64,000 nucleotides of DNA from Anaerovibrio sp. JC8. Lineage in GTDB: Bacteria; Bacillota; Negativicutes; Selenomonadales; Selenomonadaceae. Of the stretch, positions 34,048-42,043 are shown piece after piece. The translations under genes and the position numbers were made by a program. The stretch is taken from positions 1 to 64,000 of the forward strand of contig NZ_ANBM01000010.1 in NCBI RefSeq assembly GCF_002100115.1, read 5' to 3'. The notes beneath the pieces are model-generated. The model made no database searches. It worked only from the letters and a program-made list of their open reading frames with translations, and was not told the DNA's origin. Every line of letters starts with the position of its first letter. The first letter of the stretch is position 1.

Positions 34048-34617
34048 ATGAAAGTATTTATAAATCCGGGCCATGCCCCAAATGGCAATCCCGATCCTGG
34101 GGCAATTAACGATTTTTTCAGAATCCGCGAGGCTGATGTGGCCATGGCCATAGGTGAACAAGTGAAGCAATATCTCATAAAAGCCGGATGTGGTGTTAAA
34201 CTTCTGCAGAGCAATAACCTTTATGGGGAAGCTGCTGGAGAAAATATCATCCAGAGTGCCAACGACTGGGAGGCGGATATTTTCGTCAGCATCCACTGCA
34301 ATGCCTTTGATAAAACAGTCCGCGGGGCGGAAACTCTGGTGTATGATTTGACCAGTGACGGCCATGAACTTGGAAAGTGCATCCATGCCCAACTAATTGA
34401 GGAAATGCAGGATATTGACTGCACCTTTCCCGACAGGGGAATTAAAACCCGTCCCCTTCTGGCGGTGCTTCGCTCCACCATTATGCCAGCGGTACTGGTG
34501 GAAACTGCCTTTATAGATAACGACTACGATGCCCTGCTTCTTATGAACCACCAGCAGGAAATAGCCGCCGCCATTGCCCGCGGCATTACTGACTACTGGG
34601 TACAAAAACAAGGATAA
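34048..34617 (+). CDS. N-acetylmuramoyl-L-alanine amidase (Amidase_3)
   Basis: 189-aa zinc amidase. Ligands: H in FINPGHAPNG, E in RIREADV, H in VSIHCNAF; catalytic Glu in VLVETAFI. ATG 34048 is preceded by GGAAGG. There is no signal peptide and no cell-wall-binding module, so it may be a phage-type endolysin or a cytoplasmic form needing a holin. It is followed by the GIY-YIG gene after 5 bp. Confidence 0.88.
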   Translation: MKVFINPGHAPNGNPDPGAINDFFRIREADVAMAIGEQVKQYLIKAGCGVKLLQSNNLYGEAAGENIIQSANDWEADIFVSIHCNAFDKTVRGAETLVYDLTSDGHELGKCIHAQLIEEMQDIDCTFPDRGIKTRPLLAVLRSTIMPAVLVETAFIDNDYDALLLMNHQQEIAAAIARGITDYWVQKQG

Positions 34618-34622
34618 AGCCT

Positions 34623-35471
34623 ATGATCACCACAGCAAAAACCATTCAAATGCTTTTATATGACGGGGATTTAAGCGGGGTTATGTATATTGAGGATACT
34701 TCGTGGCAAATTGGGGCCATGTTTTCATCCCCCAGAGAATCCATTGATGACCTTATCGAAAAGGCGGACTGCAAGCGATACGGGGTCTATCTCCTTTTAT
34801 CCGAGGAACAGGTCTATGTGGGACAGGCCCGGGATTTGGAGAGAAGGACCCGCCAGCACCTTACGGACAAAAGCTGGTGGGACCACATAATCCTTATGAC
34901 CACCAAGGACGACAGCTTCAATGCCTCAGATATTGATTATCTTGAATCCAAGCTGATTGAAAAGGCCAAAGATGTGGGTACCGCCTATGTTGACAACCTT
35001 AAAAACGGCAATCCCCAGAAGGTTACGGCCTTTCGTGAGGTGGTGCTGGGGCGGTATTTGGAAGAAGCCCTGTTTCTGCTGAAACTTATTGGGGTAAATG
35101 TCTTTGAACCCATAAGGAGAAAGCGCACTACTCCGCCCCTTCCCGAAGGAAACCTCTCCGTCAGTGACTTTGTAAAGACCGCCATTATTAACCTTTTGGC
35201 TGCAGGGTATGTGTTCAGTGATGAACAGCTAAAATTATATGGCTCCGTGGAAGGAAGCAAGGAATATACCCACCGGGCCCTGCCTATTCTTTGGCTACTA
35301 AAAGACGGGGAATCCCGGGAAGATGTGAAAAAGAAAATCCGCCAGCGGTACTGGAAGGATGTATTTTCCAGCGGCACCCAGCGGTTTCTGATGTTCTCCC
35401 AATGGTTCAGGGACGGCACCAATTACGGTGCCCATAAGGATGATTTTATTCGCTGGTATGGGAATCTTTGA
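34623..35471 (+). CDS. GIY-YIG nuclease-family protein
   Basis: 282 aa. An N-terminal segment of about 50 residues precedes a GIY-YIG domain (YGVYLLLSEEQVYVGQARDLERRTRQHL) with the conserved Arg and the downstream Glu in DIDYLESKLIEKA. The C-terminal half resembles the DUF4357-containing GIY-YIG proteins found widely in bacteria. The role is unknown; repair or defence is possible. It probably shares a transcript with the amidase. Confidence 0.82.
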   Translation: MITTAKTIQMLLYDGDLSGVMYIEDTSWQIGAMFSSPRESIDDLIEKADCKRYGVYLLLSEEQVYVGQARDLERRTRQHLTDKSWWDHIILMTTKDDSFNASDIDYLESKLIEKAKDVGTAYVDNLKNGNPQKVTAFREVVLGRYLEEALFLLKLIGVNVFEPIRRKRTTPPLPEGNLSVSDFVKTAIINLLAAGYVFSDEQLKLYGSVEGSKEYTHRALPILWLLKDGESREDVKKKIRQRYWKDVFSSGTQRFLMFSQWFRDGTNYGAHKDDFIRWYGNL

Positions 35472-35658
35472 AAAAAGAAGGATATTTTTAACCAATGTTG
35501 AATATATACCATGCTGGGCGGATAGCCCAGATTGCAGATTTTTCATAACATTTCCTGCATTTTCCATTATCGCAGGAGCTTTTGCCGGTAGTATTTGCCG
35601 GCCCTTTTTTTCCGGTAACAAAATGGCTTACATTTTTTTTGACACAGGGGGTACAATT

Positions 35659-36018
35659 ATGTTTGATAATTTTAAGAAAAATGTAACCAAAAACGACATC
35701 AATACGATTATAGATAAGGGAACAACTATAAAAGGCGACATCAACGGCGAGGAAAATATGCGGGTTGACGGCACCATTGAGGGAAATATCAATCTGGGCG
35801 GCAGTGTGTATATTGGTGAATCAGGCTGTGTAATTGGAAATATTACGGCAAAAGACCTTACTATATTTGGTGTGGTGCGAGGTAATGTGAATATCAGCAA
35901 CCGCCTGTCTATCTGTGCCCGTGGCCAGCTTGAAGGAGATATGATTACCAGCAGCCTCAATGTGGAGACCGGGGGCCAGTTCAATGGCTACAGCAAAATG
36001 ACCGTTTCCCTGGCTTAA
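35659..36018 (+). CDS. Bactofilin (polymer-forming cytoskeletal protein)
   Basis: 119 aa. Core of beta-helical repeats: GTTIKGDINGEENMRVDGTIEGNI, then GSVYIGESGCVIGNI and TIFGVVRGNV, each rung about 17-20 residues with V/I at inward positions. Bactofilins polymerise without nucleotide and localise wall enzymes, which fits the amidase 1 kb upstream. AGGGGG at 35646-35651 supports ATG 35659 over the longer frame. Confidence 0.92.
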   Translation: MFDNFKKNVTKNDINTIIDKGTTIKGDINGEENMRVDGTIEGNINLGGSVYIGESGCVIGNITAKDLTIFGVVRGNVNISNRLSICARGQLEGDMITSSLNVETGGQFNGYSKMTVSLA

Positions 36019-36107
36019 AATTGATGAACTAGATCTGTTAAACCCGCTCCCAGCAGAATAATCTACATAAAAACTCACTTAATATGGGTTTGACAGGTCT
36101 TTCATGG

Positions 36108-36145
36108 GCACTTTGTTCTTGCGGCAAGGTGCCTTTTTTTCCCCC
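36108..36145 (+). terminator. Terminator after bactofilin
   Basis: GGGCACTTTGTTC / CAAGGTGCC hairpin followed by TTTTTTT. The rest of the gap to 36,300 holds a promoter (TTGTAA 36260-36265, 18 bp, TAAAAT 36284-36289) for the first two-hairpin unit. Confidence 0.7.
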
Positions 36146-36314
36146 CGAGCCCACAGCTTATCCACAAAGCTATTCACAGCTGTGTATTGTTTTACATCAT
36201 TTTAACCAAAGGCTCTGTCTTTTAAGGCGGAATTGTGTATTGTTTTGTTACATTTGCTCTTGTAAGGATAGAGGCATCTATGGTAAAATTATTTTATGCT
36301 ATAATTTCACTCTA

Positions 36315-36377
36315 TTTTGCTGACTCCCACGCCAGCAAAAAGGGGAGCTGCATTCTGTCGCAGCTCCCCGTTTTTTT
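36315..36377 (+). ncRNA. Two-hairpin small RNA-like unit A
   Basis: TTTTGCTG-actcccacgc-CAGCAAAA, then the terminator GGGGAGCTGC/GCAGCTCCCC with TTTTTTT. Upstream promoter boxes: TTGTAA/TAAAAT and a further TATAAT at 36300-36305. The first loop carries CUCCC, complementary to a Shine-Dalgarno core. It also ends the convergent lipoprotein gene. Confidence 0.55.
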
Positions 36378-36383
36378 ATAAAT

Positions 36384-36887
36384 TTATTTTACGCTGAAAT
36401 CATGCTGGCAATAGTATTCGTCGTGATACCCATCAGGGGTTCCCTTCTTACGATACCATTTATTGGACAGCCCTGCCAAAGTACTGTTATCCATTTTCTC
36501 CATATCCAGATTCCTGGCGGCATCCCGATACAGCCTGTATTTGGCAACCCTTTCAAAATACTTTGTACCATAAAGAGGATTTGTGTGTTCCACGCCAATC
36601 ACGACCTCGATATACTCAAATTTCATATTACGATATTCTCTGGAATAGGCCTTCTTAAACATCTTGGCCGCCAGATCGTCGCAATAATCCTCCGTAGGAT
36701 AATCAACGGACTCCAAAATCACCTCATAAAATGGCTGACGAAAATTTATGTTAATATGGTAGAATTTGCCATTATCCAAAGCCACCTTGTCAAGGGCATC
36801 CTCCAAAGGTACTGAACCGCATCCGGCAATAAGAAGCGCAAGGACACAGCATAATATTAAAGTAATTTTCCTAAATAATTTATGCAT
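36384..36887 (-). CDS. Putative lipoprotein, unknown function
   Basis: 167 aa from ATG 36887 (AGGAGG 8 bp upstream; the in-frame GTG 36896 overlaps it). Signal peptide with lipobox LIAGCGS (Cys about 23), so it is probably membrane-anchored on the outside. The mature part is mixed alpha/beta with many Tyr and Arg. No recognisable family. Confidence 0.78.
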   Translation of the reverse strand: MHKLFRKITLILCCVLALLIAGCGSVPLEDALDKVALDNGKFYHININFRQPFYEVILESVDYPTEDYCDDLAAKMFKKAYSREYRNMKFEYIEVVIGVEHTNPLYGTKYFERVAKYRLYRDAARNLDMEKMDNSTLAGLSNKWYRKKGTPDGYHDEYYCQHDFSVK

Positions 36888-37010
36888 CCCTGTCACCTCC
36901 TATAAATTCCTCTGCCACATATTTATTTTTTTATATATGTTCTATATAGTATGTTAAAAATCCTTTATTCTTTGTTTGATGAAATAGTTGCACCATGTAA
37001 CCGCATGTGT

Positions 37011-37097
37011 TAAAATTCATTATAGTAAAATTTTATTCCAATTCTGCTGGGGCTCCACTCCAGCAGTCCCTAAAGCCAGTCCTCCAACTGGCTTTTT
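37011..37097 (+). ncRNA. Two-hairpin unit B
   Basis: Hairpin 1: CTGCTGG-ggctccact-CCAGCAG (37044-37066). Hairpin 2: GCCAGT-cctcca-ACTGGC plus TTTTT (37075-37097); the loop CCUCC is an exact anti-Shine-Dalgarno word. A candidate promoter is TTGCAC (36988-36993), 17 bp, TAAAAT (37011-37016). Confidence 0.6.
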
Positions 37098-37135
37098 GAA
37101 ACCTTCCTAATTTATGTAAACACAATATAGGCACT

Positions 37136-37189
37136 CCTGCTGGTCCCCACACCAGCAGGGAAAGAGGCTGGTCTTTGACCAGTCTTTTT
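37136..37189 (+). ncRNA. Two-hairpin unit C
   Basis: CCTGCTGG-tccccaca-CCAGCAGG, then GGCTGGTC-ttt-GACCAGTC with TTTTT. The loop of hairpin 1 is C-rich (UCCCC). Promoter boxes are not clear. Confidence 0.6.
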
Positions 37190-37257
37190 CATTTTTGTTA
37201 GAATAATACTGTTCTGATAATACATTATAGTTATAGTAGTGACATATCACTCCTTTC

Positions 37258-37275
37258 GCCGGCCTTATGGCCGGC
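37258..37275. other. Hairpin D within the two-hairpin cluster
   Basis: GCCGGCC-TTAT-GGCCGGC, a strong stem without a T run; it lies between units C and E, upstream of E's promoter. Confidence 0.5.
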
Positions 37276-37300
37276 ACTTCTTTGCTTATTGTAAATACAG

Positions 37301-37397
37301 TTGTAAGACATAACCTTATATGATAAAATTCATTTATACCATTCCATTTGCTGGTCCACTCCAGCAAATACTAAGCCGGTACTCCATGCCGGCTTTT
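37301..37397 (+). ncRNA. Two-hairpin unit E with promoter
   Basis: Promoter TTGTAA (37301-37306), 17 bp, TAAAAT (37324-37329). Hairpin 1: ATTTGCTGG-tccact-CCAGCAAAT (37346-37369). Hairpin 2: GCCGG-tactccatg-CCGGC with TTTT. Confidence 0.65.
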
Positions 37398-37436
37398 CCC
37401 AGAATATAAAATTTTCTACATATACTCTCAACACTC

Positions 37437-37492
37437 CTGCTGGTTCCCTCCAGCGGAGAAAAAGCTGGTCCTACGCTCAGGCCAGCTTTTTT
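37437..37492 (+). ncRNA. Two-hairpin unit F
   Basis: CTGCTGG-ttccct-CCAGCGG, then GCTGGTC/GGCCAGC with TTTTTT. The first loop is UUCCCU. Confidence 0.6.
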
Positions 37493-37504
37493 CTTGCCTG
37501 AAAT

Positions 37505-37625
37505 TTGCGCCAGGCAACTTTCTTATGGTAGAATATCCGCATATTAGAATACTTACTTACACAGATTCCCCGTGGGGTACCAGAGCCCTACGGGGGAAAG
37601 GGCCGGTCTTAGGACTGGCTTTTTT
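37505..37625 (+). ncRNA. Two-hairpin unit G with promoter
   Basis: Promoter TTGCGC (37505-37510), 18 bp, TAGAAT (37529-37534) in the context TATGG. Hairpin 1: TCCCCGT...ACGGGGGA (37567-37597); hairpin 2: GGCCGGTC-ttag-GACTGGCT with TTTTTT. It is nearly identical to unit H, on the far side of the next gene. Confidence 0.65.
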
Positions 37626-37706
37626 CAATGTCCATATATGGTATAATGTCGCTACATATAATAATCAATATCCCACTTGTTGATGAATATATTGGAGGTA
37701 TGAACT

Positions 37707-38174
37707 ATGCGCCGTAAAGACCGCGAAGTAACTGATTTAACAAAGATTACAGATATTCTTAACCGCTGCAACACCATACGACTCGGTATTCATGGCACAG
37801 ACTATCCCTATGTTGTTCCACTATCTTTCGGACTGGAAATTATCGACAATACACCTATTGTCTATTTCCACTGTGCCCAAGAGGGACTAAAAATCGAACT
37901 ACTGGAAAAATCCCCAAATATTTGTGTGGAAGGGGATATTTTTCACAAAGTAGAAAAAACAGAAAATGGGATCACTACCCGTTATGAAAGCATTATTGCT
38001 CAGGGTAAATGCGAATTTGTAACAGCCCCTGATGAAATAAAGCATGGACTCCGCCTTATCAACCAACATTACGGTTACGATGATTACCCATTGGAGCGGT
38101 GTAAGGGGCTTGCTCATTTAAAGATTGGAAAAATAATACTCCATAAAATCACTGGAAAACGAAATCTTGCTTAG
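37707..38174 (+). CDS. Pyridoxamine 5'-phosphate oxidase-like flavoprotein (NimA-type)
   Basis: 155 aa. MRRKDREVTDLTKITDILN... and RLGIHGTDYPYVVPLSFGLE are the N-terminal FMN-binding split barrel of the NimA-like family; YFHCAQEGLKIELL is the second conserved segment. Promoter: extended -10 TATGGTATAAT at 37637-37647, and AGGAGG-like GGAGG before the start. It is flanked by twin hairpin units G and H. It shares only the fold with the 30,180 gene. The substrate is unknown. Confidence 0.85.
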   Translation: MRRKDREVTDLTKITDILNRCNTIRLGIHGTDYPYVVPLSFGLEIIDNTPIVYFHCAQEGLKIELLEKSPNICVEGDIFHKVEKTENGITTRYESIIAQGKCEFVTAPDEIKHGLRLINQHYGYDDYPLERCKGLAHLKIGKIILHKITGKRNLA

Positions 38175-38181
38175 TTTATAT

Positions 38182-38240
38182 TTTCCCGTGGGGTACCAGA
38201 GCCTTACGGGGGAAAGGCCAGTCTATGGACTGGCCTTTTT
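38182..38240 (+). ncRNA. Two-hairpin unit H (terminator of the NimA-like gene)
   Basis: TTCCCGT...ACGGGGGA with the same GGGGTACCAGAGCC inner sequence as unit G, then GGCCAGTC-tatg-GACTGGCC plus TTTTT. It begins 8 bp after the stop codon, so it is at least the 3' end of that mRNA. Confidence 0.7.
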
Positions 38241-38343
38241 GCATTGGCAAAATTAAAGGAGCCGCCCATGGGCAGCTCCGTGTGTGTATTTGAGAACATT
38301 CGTTAGAATTGCATTTCAAATTCTACTTAGAAGGGTGTATTGT

Positions 38344-38748
38344 CTAATACTTCGATTCCTTAACCATAGCACGATTATTCAAAACTTTATATCCGAATTT
38401 ATCATATAGTCCGTGTGCATCCCTTGTAATTAAAACACCTCTCAGCCCTTTATATTCTGGCAATGCCTCGATATGTGATACCAAAGCCGTACCAAGTCCC
38501 ATGTGCTGATATGCCGTATCAACAATTACATCGCATAAGTAATAAGTTGTAGCATAATCACTGATAACCCTTGCAAAACCCACCAGCTTTTCCTCGACAT
38601 CAAGATAAATCCCATAGCAAGCAGAATTACGCATAGATTTTTCAATGTTTTCAAGCGGACGATTCTCCGCCCAGTAAGTCATCTTTAGAAGCCTAACGAC
38701 ATCATTAATTTTCAAATTCTCTGCACCGTCGATAATTCTGTATTGCAT
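38344..38748 (-). CDS. GNAT-family N-acetyltransferase
   Basis: 134 aa. The acetyl-CoA-binding motif A is VDTAYQHMGLGTALVSHI (Q-x-x-G-x-G) and motif B is HGLYDKFGYKVL. The N-terminus YRIIDGAENLKINDVVRLLKM and WAENRPLENIEKSM are typical of small single-domain GNATs. The acceptor is unknown. Confidence 0.9.
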   Translation of the reverse strand: MQYRIIDGAENLKINDVVRLLKMTYWAENRPLENIEKSMRNSACYGIYLDVEEKLVGFARVISDYATTYYLCDVIVDTAYQHMGLGTALVSHIEALPEYKGLRGVLITRDAHGLYDKFGYKVLNNRAMVKESKY

Positions 38749-38789
38749 AATATGACCTCGTTTAATAGCTATTTATTGGGGGCTGTATT

Positions 38790-39160
38790 GTTGGAAAAAT
38801 TATAGCATGATGTGGCAGTTCTTGCTATCAATTTATGGGTGGGATGTATGCCGGGTGGTGGGGCGGCGCTCTCTTTCCGGGTCTGTGTGCTGCCCCGTCG
38901 TCCGGCTGCGACGGGAGTGAAACGACATAGTCCCTTCAGGGAGTGGGGGCGACGCGAGCAAAGCGAGCTAGTACCCGAAGGGTAGGTCCCGAAGGGTAGG
39001 TCCCGAAGGGTATTCTGGGCGGAGGGCGGGGTAGACCCGTGAGGGATAGCTGGCACGAGTGGACATCTTACTTTCGATAAATGTGGTTATCGGAACCATT
39101 GGCCCCCGGAGCATAGCCAGGCGTTCCGATAACCTCTCCGGCGTTTATCGGAAGTAAAAT
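38790..39160. repeat. GC-rich non-coding stretch with 14-bp repeats and nested palindrome
   Basis: Three 14-bp units of the type GGTCCCGAAGGGTA run from 38971 to 39012. At 39069-39157 a nested inverted repeat pairs TTACTTTCGATAAA with TTTATCGGAAGTAA and, inside it, GGTTATCGGAAC with GTTCCGATAACC, which would extrude a cruciform. No gene is credible here. Confidence 0.65.
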
Positions 39161-39479
39161 GGCCTGCCTTATGAGGTTGGAGGCTCCTTCCCAGATGCCA
39201 AAAACGGATGCCAAGAAGGTGGCTCCGGCCCATACTCATAGGCCCACACTTGGAGCTGGCACCAAGAAACATGACTACAATGTATCAAAAAAATGTGCTG
39301 AAAATTGGCTTAATTTTACTGTACAATTAGGTCATGTATAGCAAATTAAAAACTGTACAAAATGGTATTATGTGCAAAAATGTACAGCAGAAAACCCTAT
39401 GTATTGTGGCATCAAATACTGGAATGTACAGAAGAATATAGGCTAACAGCAGGAAGTAAAAACCTTATACTATAAAGTC

Positions 39480-40210
39480 ATGTATTGGAAGGCCTTGGTT
39501 CGTTCCCGGCTTCGGGGCCTCGTGGGGGCCCAGGGAAGCCGTACTTTATTGCGTGGCCATGCTCTGGGGATTTCCGCTTTAAATGGCTTCTGCTGTGGCA
39601 GAAGCCGTCCTTCCGCGGAGGGTGAGGCTATGGCTTGCCATGGCCTCATCTTTCGCTACTCTCTGAGATATGGCTGGAACTTTTTTCCGGGGGGAGGATA
39701 TAGCCCAGCTTTGATGGGATATATGCTACCCTCCGGGGCCGACACTTGGAGAAGTGGTTTTGGCAGTGCTGCCGCCCCAGATAAAAAAGTGGTAGCTCTG
39801 CCTCTACTGGCCCTATAGTAGGCACTGGCCAAAATACCGACTGCTGTGTATGGGTTCTGCTTGCAGGTTCCATGCTCTGCTGTTCGGGTCATCACTTAGA
39901 GTCGGGGTAAGCGGTGACTGCTTGCAGTGACCGCAATACTAGCCCAGTAGTTGGCACTGGACCACCTTCCGGCGGCTGGGTATGCTCCCAGCTTTCTTCA
40001 GATACTGTCAGGGCTTTTCATGGCATAGCCGGAATCCGTGATGTAGGCATGACAGGGAAAGACCTGGGGCCAATGCTGCTGGGGGTATACTCTGCCGTCC
40101 GGGGCACCTTCTCGAGTCGGTGTTTCAGACGCTGGAGGTGGCTGACCGCACGTATGGGAGGTCTGACACCGCAAGCGGCTCACTTCAATCAAGGCACCCT
40201 AGTTTTTAAG
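39480..40210 (+). ncRNA. Candidate large structured non-coding RNA
   Basis: About 730 bp, clearly more GC-rich than its neighbours, with only unconvincing reading frames on both strands. Strong local hairpins include GGCTTCTGC-TGTG-GCAGAAGCC (39585-39606), GGCTATGG/CCATGGCC (39626-39645), a long arm CCGG...GGAGGATATAGCCC with GGGATATATGCTACCCTCCGG-type partner (39687-39736), GCGGTGACTGC-TT-GCAGTGACCGC (39911-39934) and GCTGGG/CCCAGC (39975-39992). This density fits a large ornate RNA class, but I cannot assign one. Confidence 0.4.
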
Positions 40211-40257
40211 AGTGTGGGTGGTCTCCTTTTATTATATAGGGCACACAATATTACTCA

Positions 40258-40300
40258 TTGCTGTTCCCACACCAGCAAAAAAAAGGCTGGTCACTGGTCT
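40258..40300 (+). ncRNA. Degenerate two-hairpin unit I
   Basis: TTGCTG-ttcccacac-CAGCAA followed by GGCTGGTCACTGGTC and a run of nine Ts. It resembles unit C with a deletion that destroys the second stem. Confidence 0.45.
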
Positions 40301-40321
40301 TTTTTTTTGCCCAAAACTAAA

Positions 40322-40349
40322 GGGCTATTCTCTGAGTTGAGAATAGCCC
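40322..40349. terminator. Terminator of the 12-gene minus-strand operon
   Basis: GGGCTATTCTC-TGAGTT-GAGAATAGCCC, with TTTAGTTTTG following on the minus strand. Confidence 0.8.
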
Positions 40350-40387
40350 CGTGATTTTTATTTAGTTGAATGGCCCACCAATTCAAT

Positions 40388-40669
40388 TCAGCAGGTCGTA
40401 TTGGTTAATAACTGAGACTTACATGAATGGGTGCCTTCATCAGAATCAGTCCAAATAACATCAATAATTTGCTTTTTAATAACCTCATCAAAACTTAATA
40501 ACATAAAAGCTGGCCCAAATTGTTCATATCCCTCGGCTCCATAAATAATAGTGTTATCCTTTACTTCCAAAATAACACTACCAGACCGCTGGCAAATGTC
40601 TTTAATTCTTTCCTCCATTACAGCCATATCAGCCTTCTTTGAAAAAATCAATTTCATGGTATATTCCAT
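40388..40669 (-). CDS. Small protein of a local paralogous family (a)
   Basis: About 93 aa. MEYTMKLIFSKKADM at the start and DNTIIYGAEGYEQFGPAFMLL in the middle recur in the gene at 40,706 and in the C-terminal half of the gene at 44,062. ATG 40669 aligns with the starts of the paralogues and is spaced from AGAGG; 40678 is an alternative. Last gene of the operon. Function unknown. Confidence 0.72.
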   Translation of the reverse strand: MEYTMKLIFSKKADMAVMEERIKDICQRSGSVILEVKDNTIIYGAEGYEQFGPAFMLLSFDEVIKKQIIDVIWTDSDEGTHSCKSQLLTNTTC

Positions 40670-40705
40670 CATAACCATCCTCTAAAAATAGGGTTATATT
40701 GCTCA

Positions 40706-41008
40706 TTAAGTATAATTTTTCAAAATATCATCCAGACAAGGATAAGTCCCATCAAATGGATCAGTACAATAAGCGCCTATAAGATTCTCCTTGAAGTAGT
40801 CGTCATACCGTATATCAAGTAAAGCAGGGCTAAATGTTTCAAAAGAATCCGCCCCCAAAGTAATCGAGTTTTCTGTGTGTTTTAAGAGAACAGTTCCATT
40901 TTCATTGCATATACCCTCAGCTTTTTGCAATATCGTTTCCATCTTGGCTTTTGGGGAAAAAATCAGTTTTAATGTATATTCCATTTCCTTAGCAAAAATC
41001 ATTTTCAT
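40706..41008 (-). CDS. Small protein of a local paralogous family (b)
   Basis: 100 aa. From residue 9 it reads MEYTLKLIFSPKAKMETIL; the middle is ENSITLGADSFETFSPALLDI and the end CLDDILKN, aligning over its whole length with family members (a) and (c). No known fold recognised. Tandem duplication within an operon is typical of phage-derived or immunity-type genes, which is only a hint. Confidence 0.72.
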   Translation of the reverse strand: MKMIFAKEMEYTLKLIFSPKAKMETILQKAEGICNENGTVLLKHTENSITLGADSFETFSPALLDIRYDDYFKENLIGAYCTDPFDGTYPCLDDILKNYT

Positions 41009-41012
41009 GGTA

Positions 41013-41255
41013 TTAGCTACTCTTTAAAACGAACTGAAACACATACCATATACCTTGCTGAGTGTATGGTTTTGGAATTGATACTTTAACCTTCTTTATG
41101 TCATATTTATCTTCTAAAGAGTGTTCTGTAAGAAACTTATTCATTGAATCATACAAGCCGTCTTCATTACAACTACAAATACCACCGAGATCTGCACCGT
41201 TTGCTTCTGCGTTTACTATTATACGATTGATAAGCTCAATAGTTTTAAGATTCAT
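41013..41255 (-). CDS. Small protein, unknown function
   Basis: 80 aa, with ICSCNEDGLYDSM in the middle and a C-terminal beta-type stretch QGIWYVFQFVLKSS. Its start overlaps the stop of the phosphoesterase gene by four bases (ATGA), so it is translationally coupled to it. No family recognised. Confidence 0.7.
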   Translation of the reverse strand: MNLKTIELINRIIVNAEANGADLGGICSCNEDGLYDSMNKFLTEHSLEDKYDIKKVKVSIPKPYTQQGIWYVFQFVLKSS

Positions 41256-42043
41256 AATCTCAAATCCTCCATAACATCCTCAACAGTATCAAACGGCCCA
41301 ACTACATTTCGCTTGTTATTTACATCATTCATAGCCCTCACAGTTTCGGGATTTGGAATATACTCATCCAGTCGTATTACCCTGTTATAAAGACAGGTGA
41401 ATTTGCCGAAATCCCTGCTCTGGTGCCAGTGGCCGAAGAACCACCGCTTAAATTCTGGCTTGTGGTTGTATATTAGCTGAAGGGCCCTTTCCACAGTGCT
41501 GTAGCCTATTGGTTTTAGGTGAAACATGGGATTTATAAGGTCAATGGGGCATGTATGGGTAAGGATATAGTCCACCTTGTTGCCAGCATTTTCAAGATTA
41601 TCCACGGCCTCGTTGAACTCCGCCCAGGAAGGCACCTCCTGGGGCCACCAGCTCAAGCCCTCTCTGCGGTGCTCCTTGTCGGTGGAATCCGCTCCCCCCA
41701 GCACGAAAAAGGTCTGGCCCTCTATTTCATAAACCTGTCCCCGCATAAGGTGGATAATGCTACCATCTTTATGAACCTTGCCCCCATGCCATTCGCTGAC
41801 TTCCATACTGTTTATCCAGTCATGGTTTTCGTGATTTCCGTCCAGCCAAAGGGTAGTCCATGGCTTTTCCTGCAGCCACTTGTGCCAGTGCCTAAAGGTC
41901 TTGTCCTCATGCCAGTAAAGGCCAAAATCCCCCAGAATAATGACGAAATCATCCTTGGTCATTTCCGCCTGCTGGGGAAACAAAGTAGTATTCAGTTTAG
42001 ATATATCAAGGGGAATATGTGTATCCCCGGTTATGTAGATCAT
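41252..42043 (-). CDS. Calcineurin-like metallophosphoesterase
   Basis: 263 aa. The five metallophosphoesterase blocks are present: ITGDTHIP, ILGDFGLY, WLDGNHENHD, ILTHTCP and FFGHWHQS. They form a di-metal site for phosphomono- or diester hydrolysis. The rest is compact with no membrane segment. It overlaps the genes on both sides by four bases. A second enzyme of the fold is at 60,231. Substrate unknown. Confidence 0.9.
   Translation of the reverse strand: MIYITGDTHIPLDISKLNTTLFPQQAEMTKDDFVIILGDFGLYWHEDKTFRHWHKWLQEKPWTTLWLDGNHENHDWINSMEVSEWHGGKVHKDGSIIHLMRGQVYEIEGQTFFVLGGADSTDKEHRREGLSWWPQEVPSWAEFNEAVDNLENAGNKVDYILTHTCPIDLINPMFHLKPIGYSTVERALQLIYNHKPEFKRWFFGHWHQSRDFGKFTCLYNRVIRLDEYIPNPETVRAMNDVNNKRNVVGPFDTVEDVMEDLRL

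Noticed and set aside
38790-39160. Group II intron or rRNA fragment
   Set aside because: No domain V-like hairpin, no GUGYG 5' end and no rRNA signature words seen.
36315-40300. Known riboswitches in front of the NimA-like or other genes
   Set aside because: The two-hairpin units do not match any riboswitch consensus I know, and most have no gene directly downstream.
39480-40354. Several frames of 60-146 codons in the GC-rich region
   Set aside because: No ribosome sites, no known domains, and frames on both strands overlap; strong hairpins run through them.
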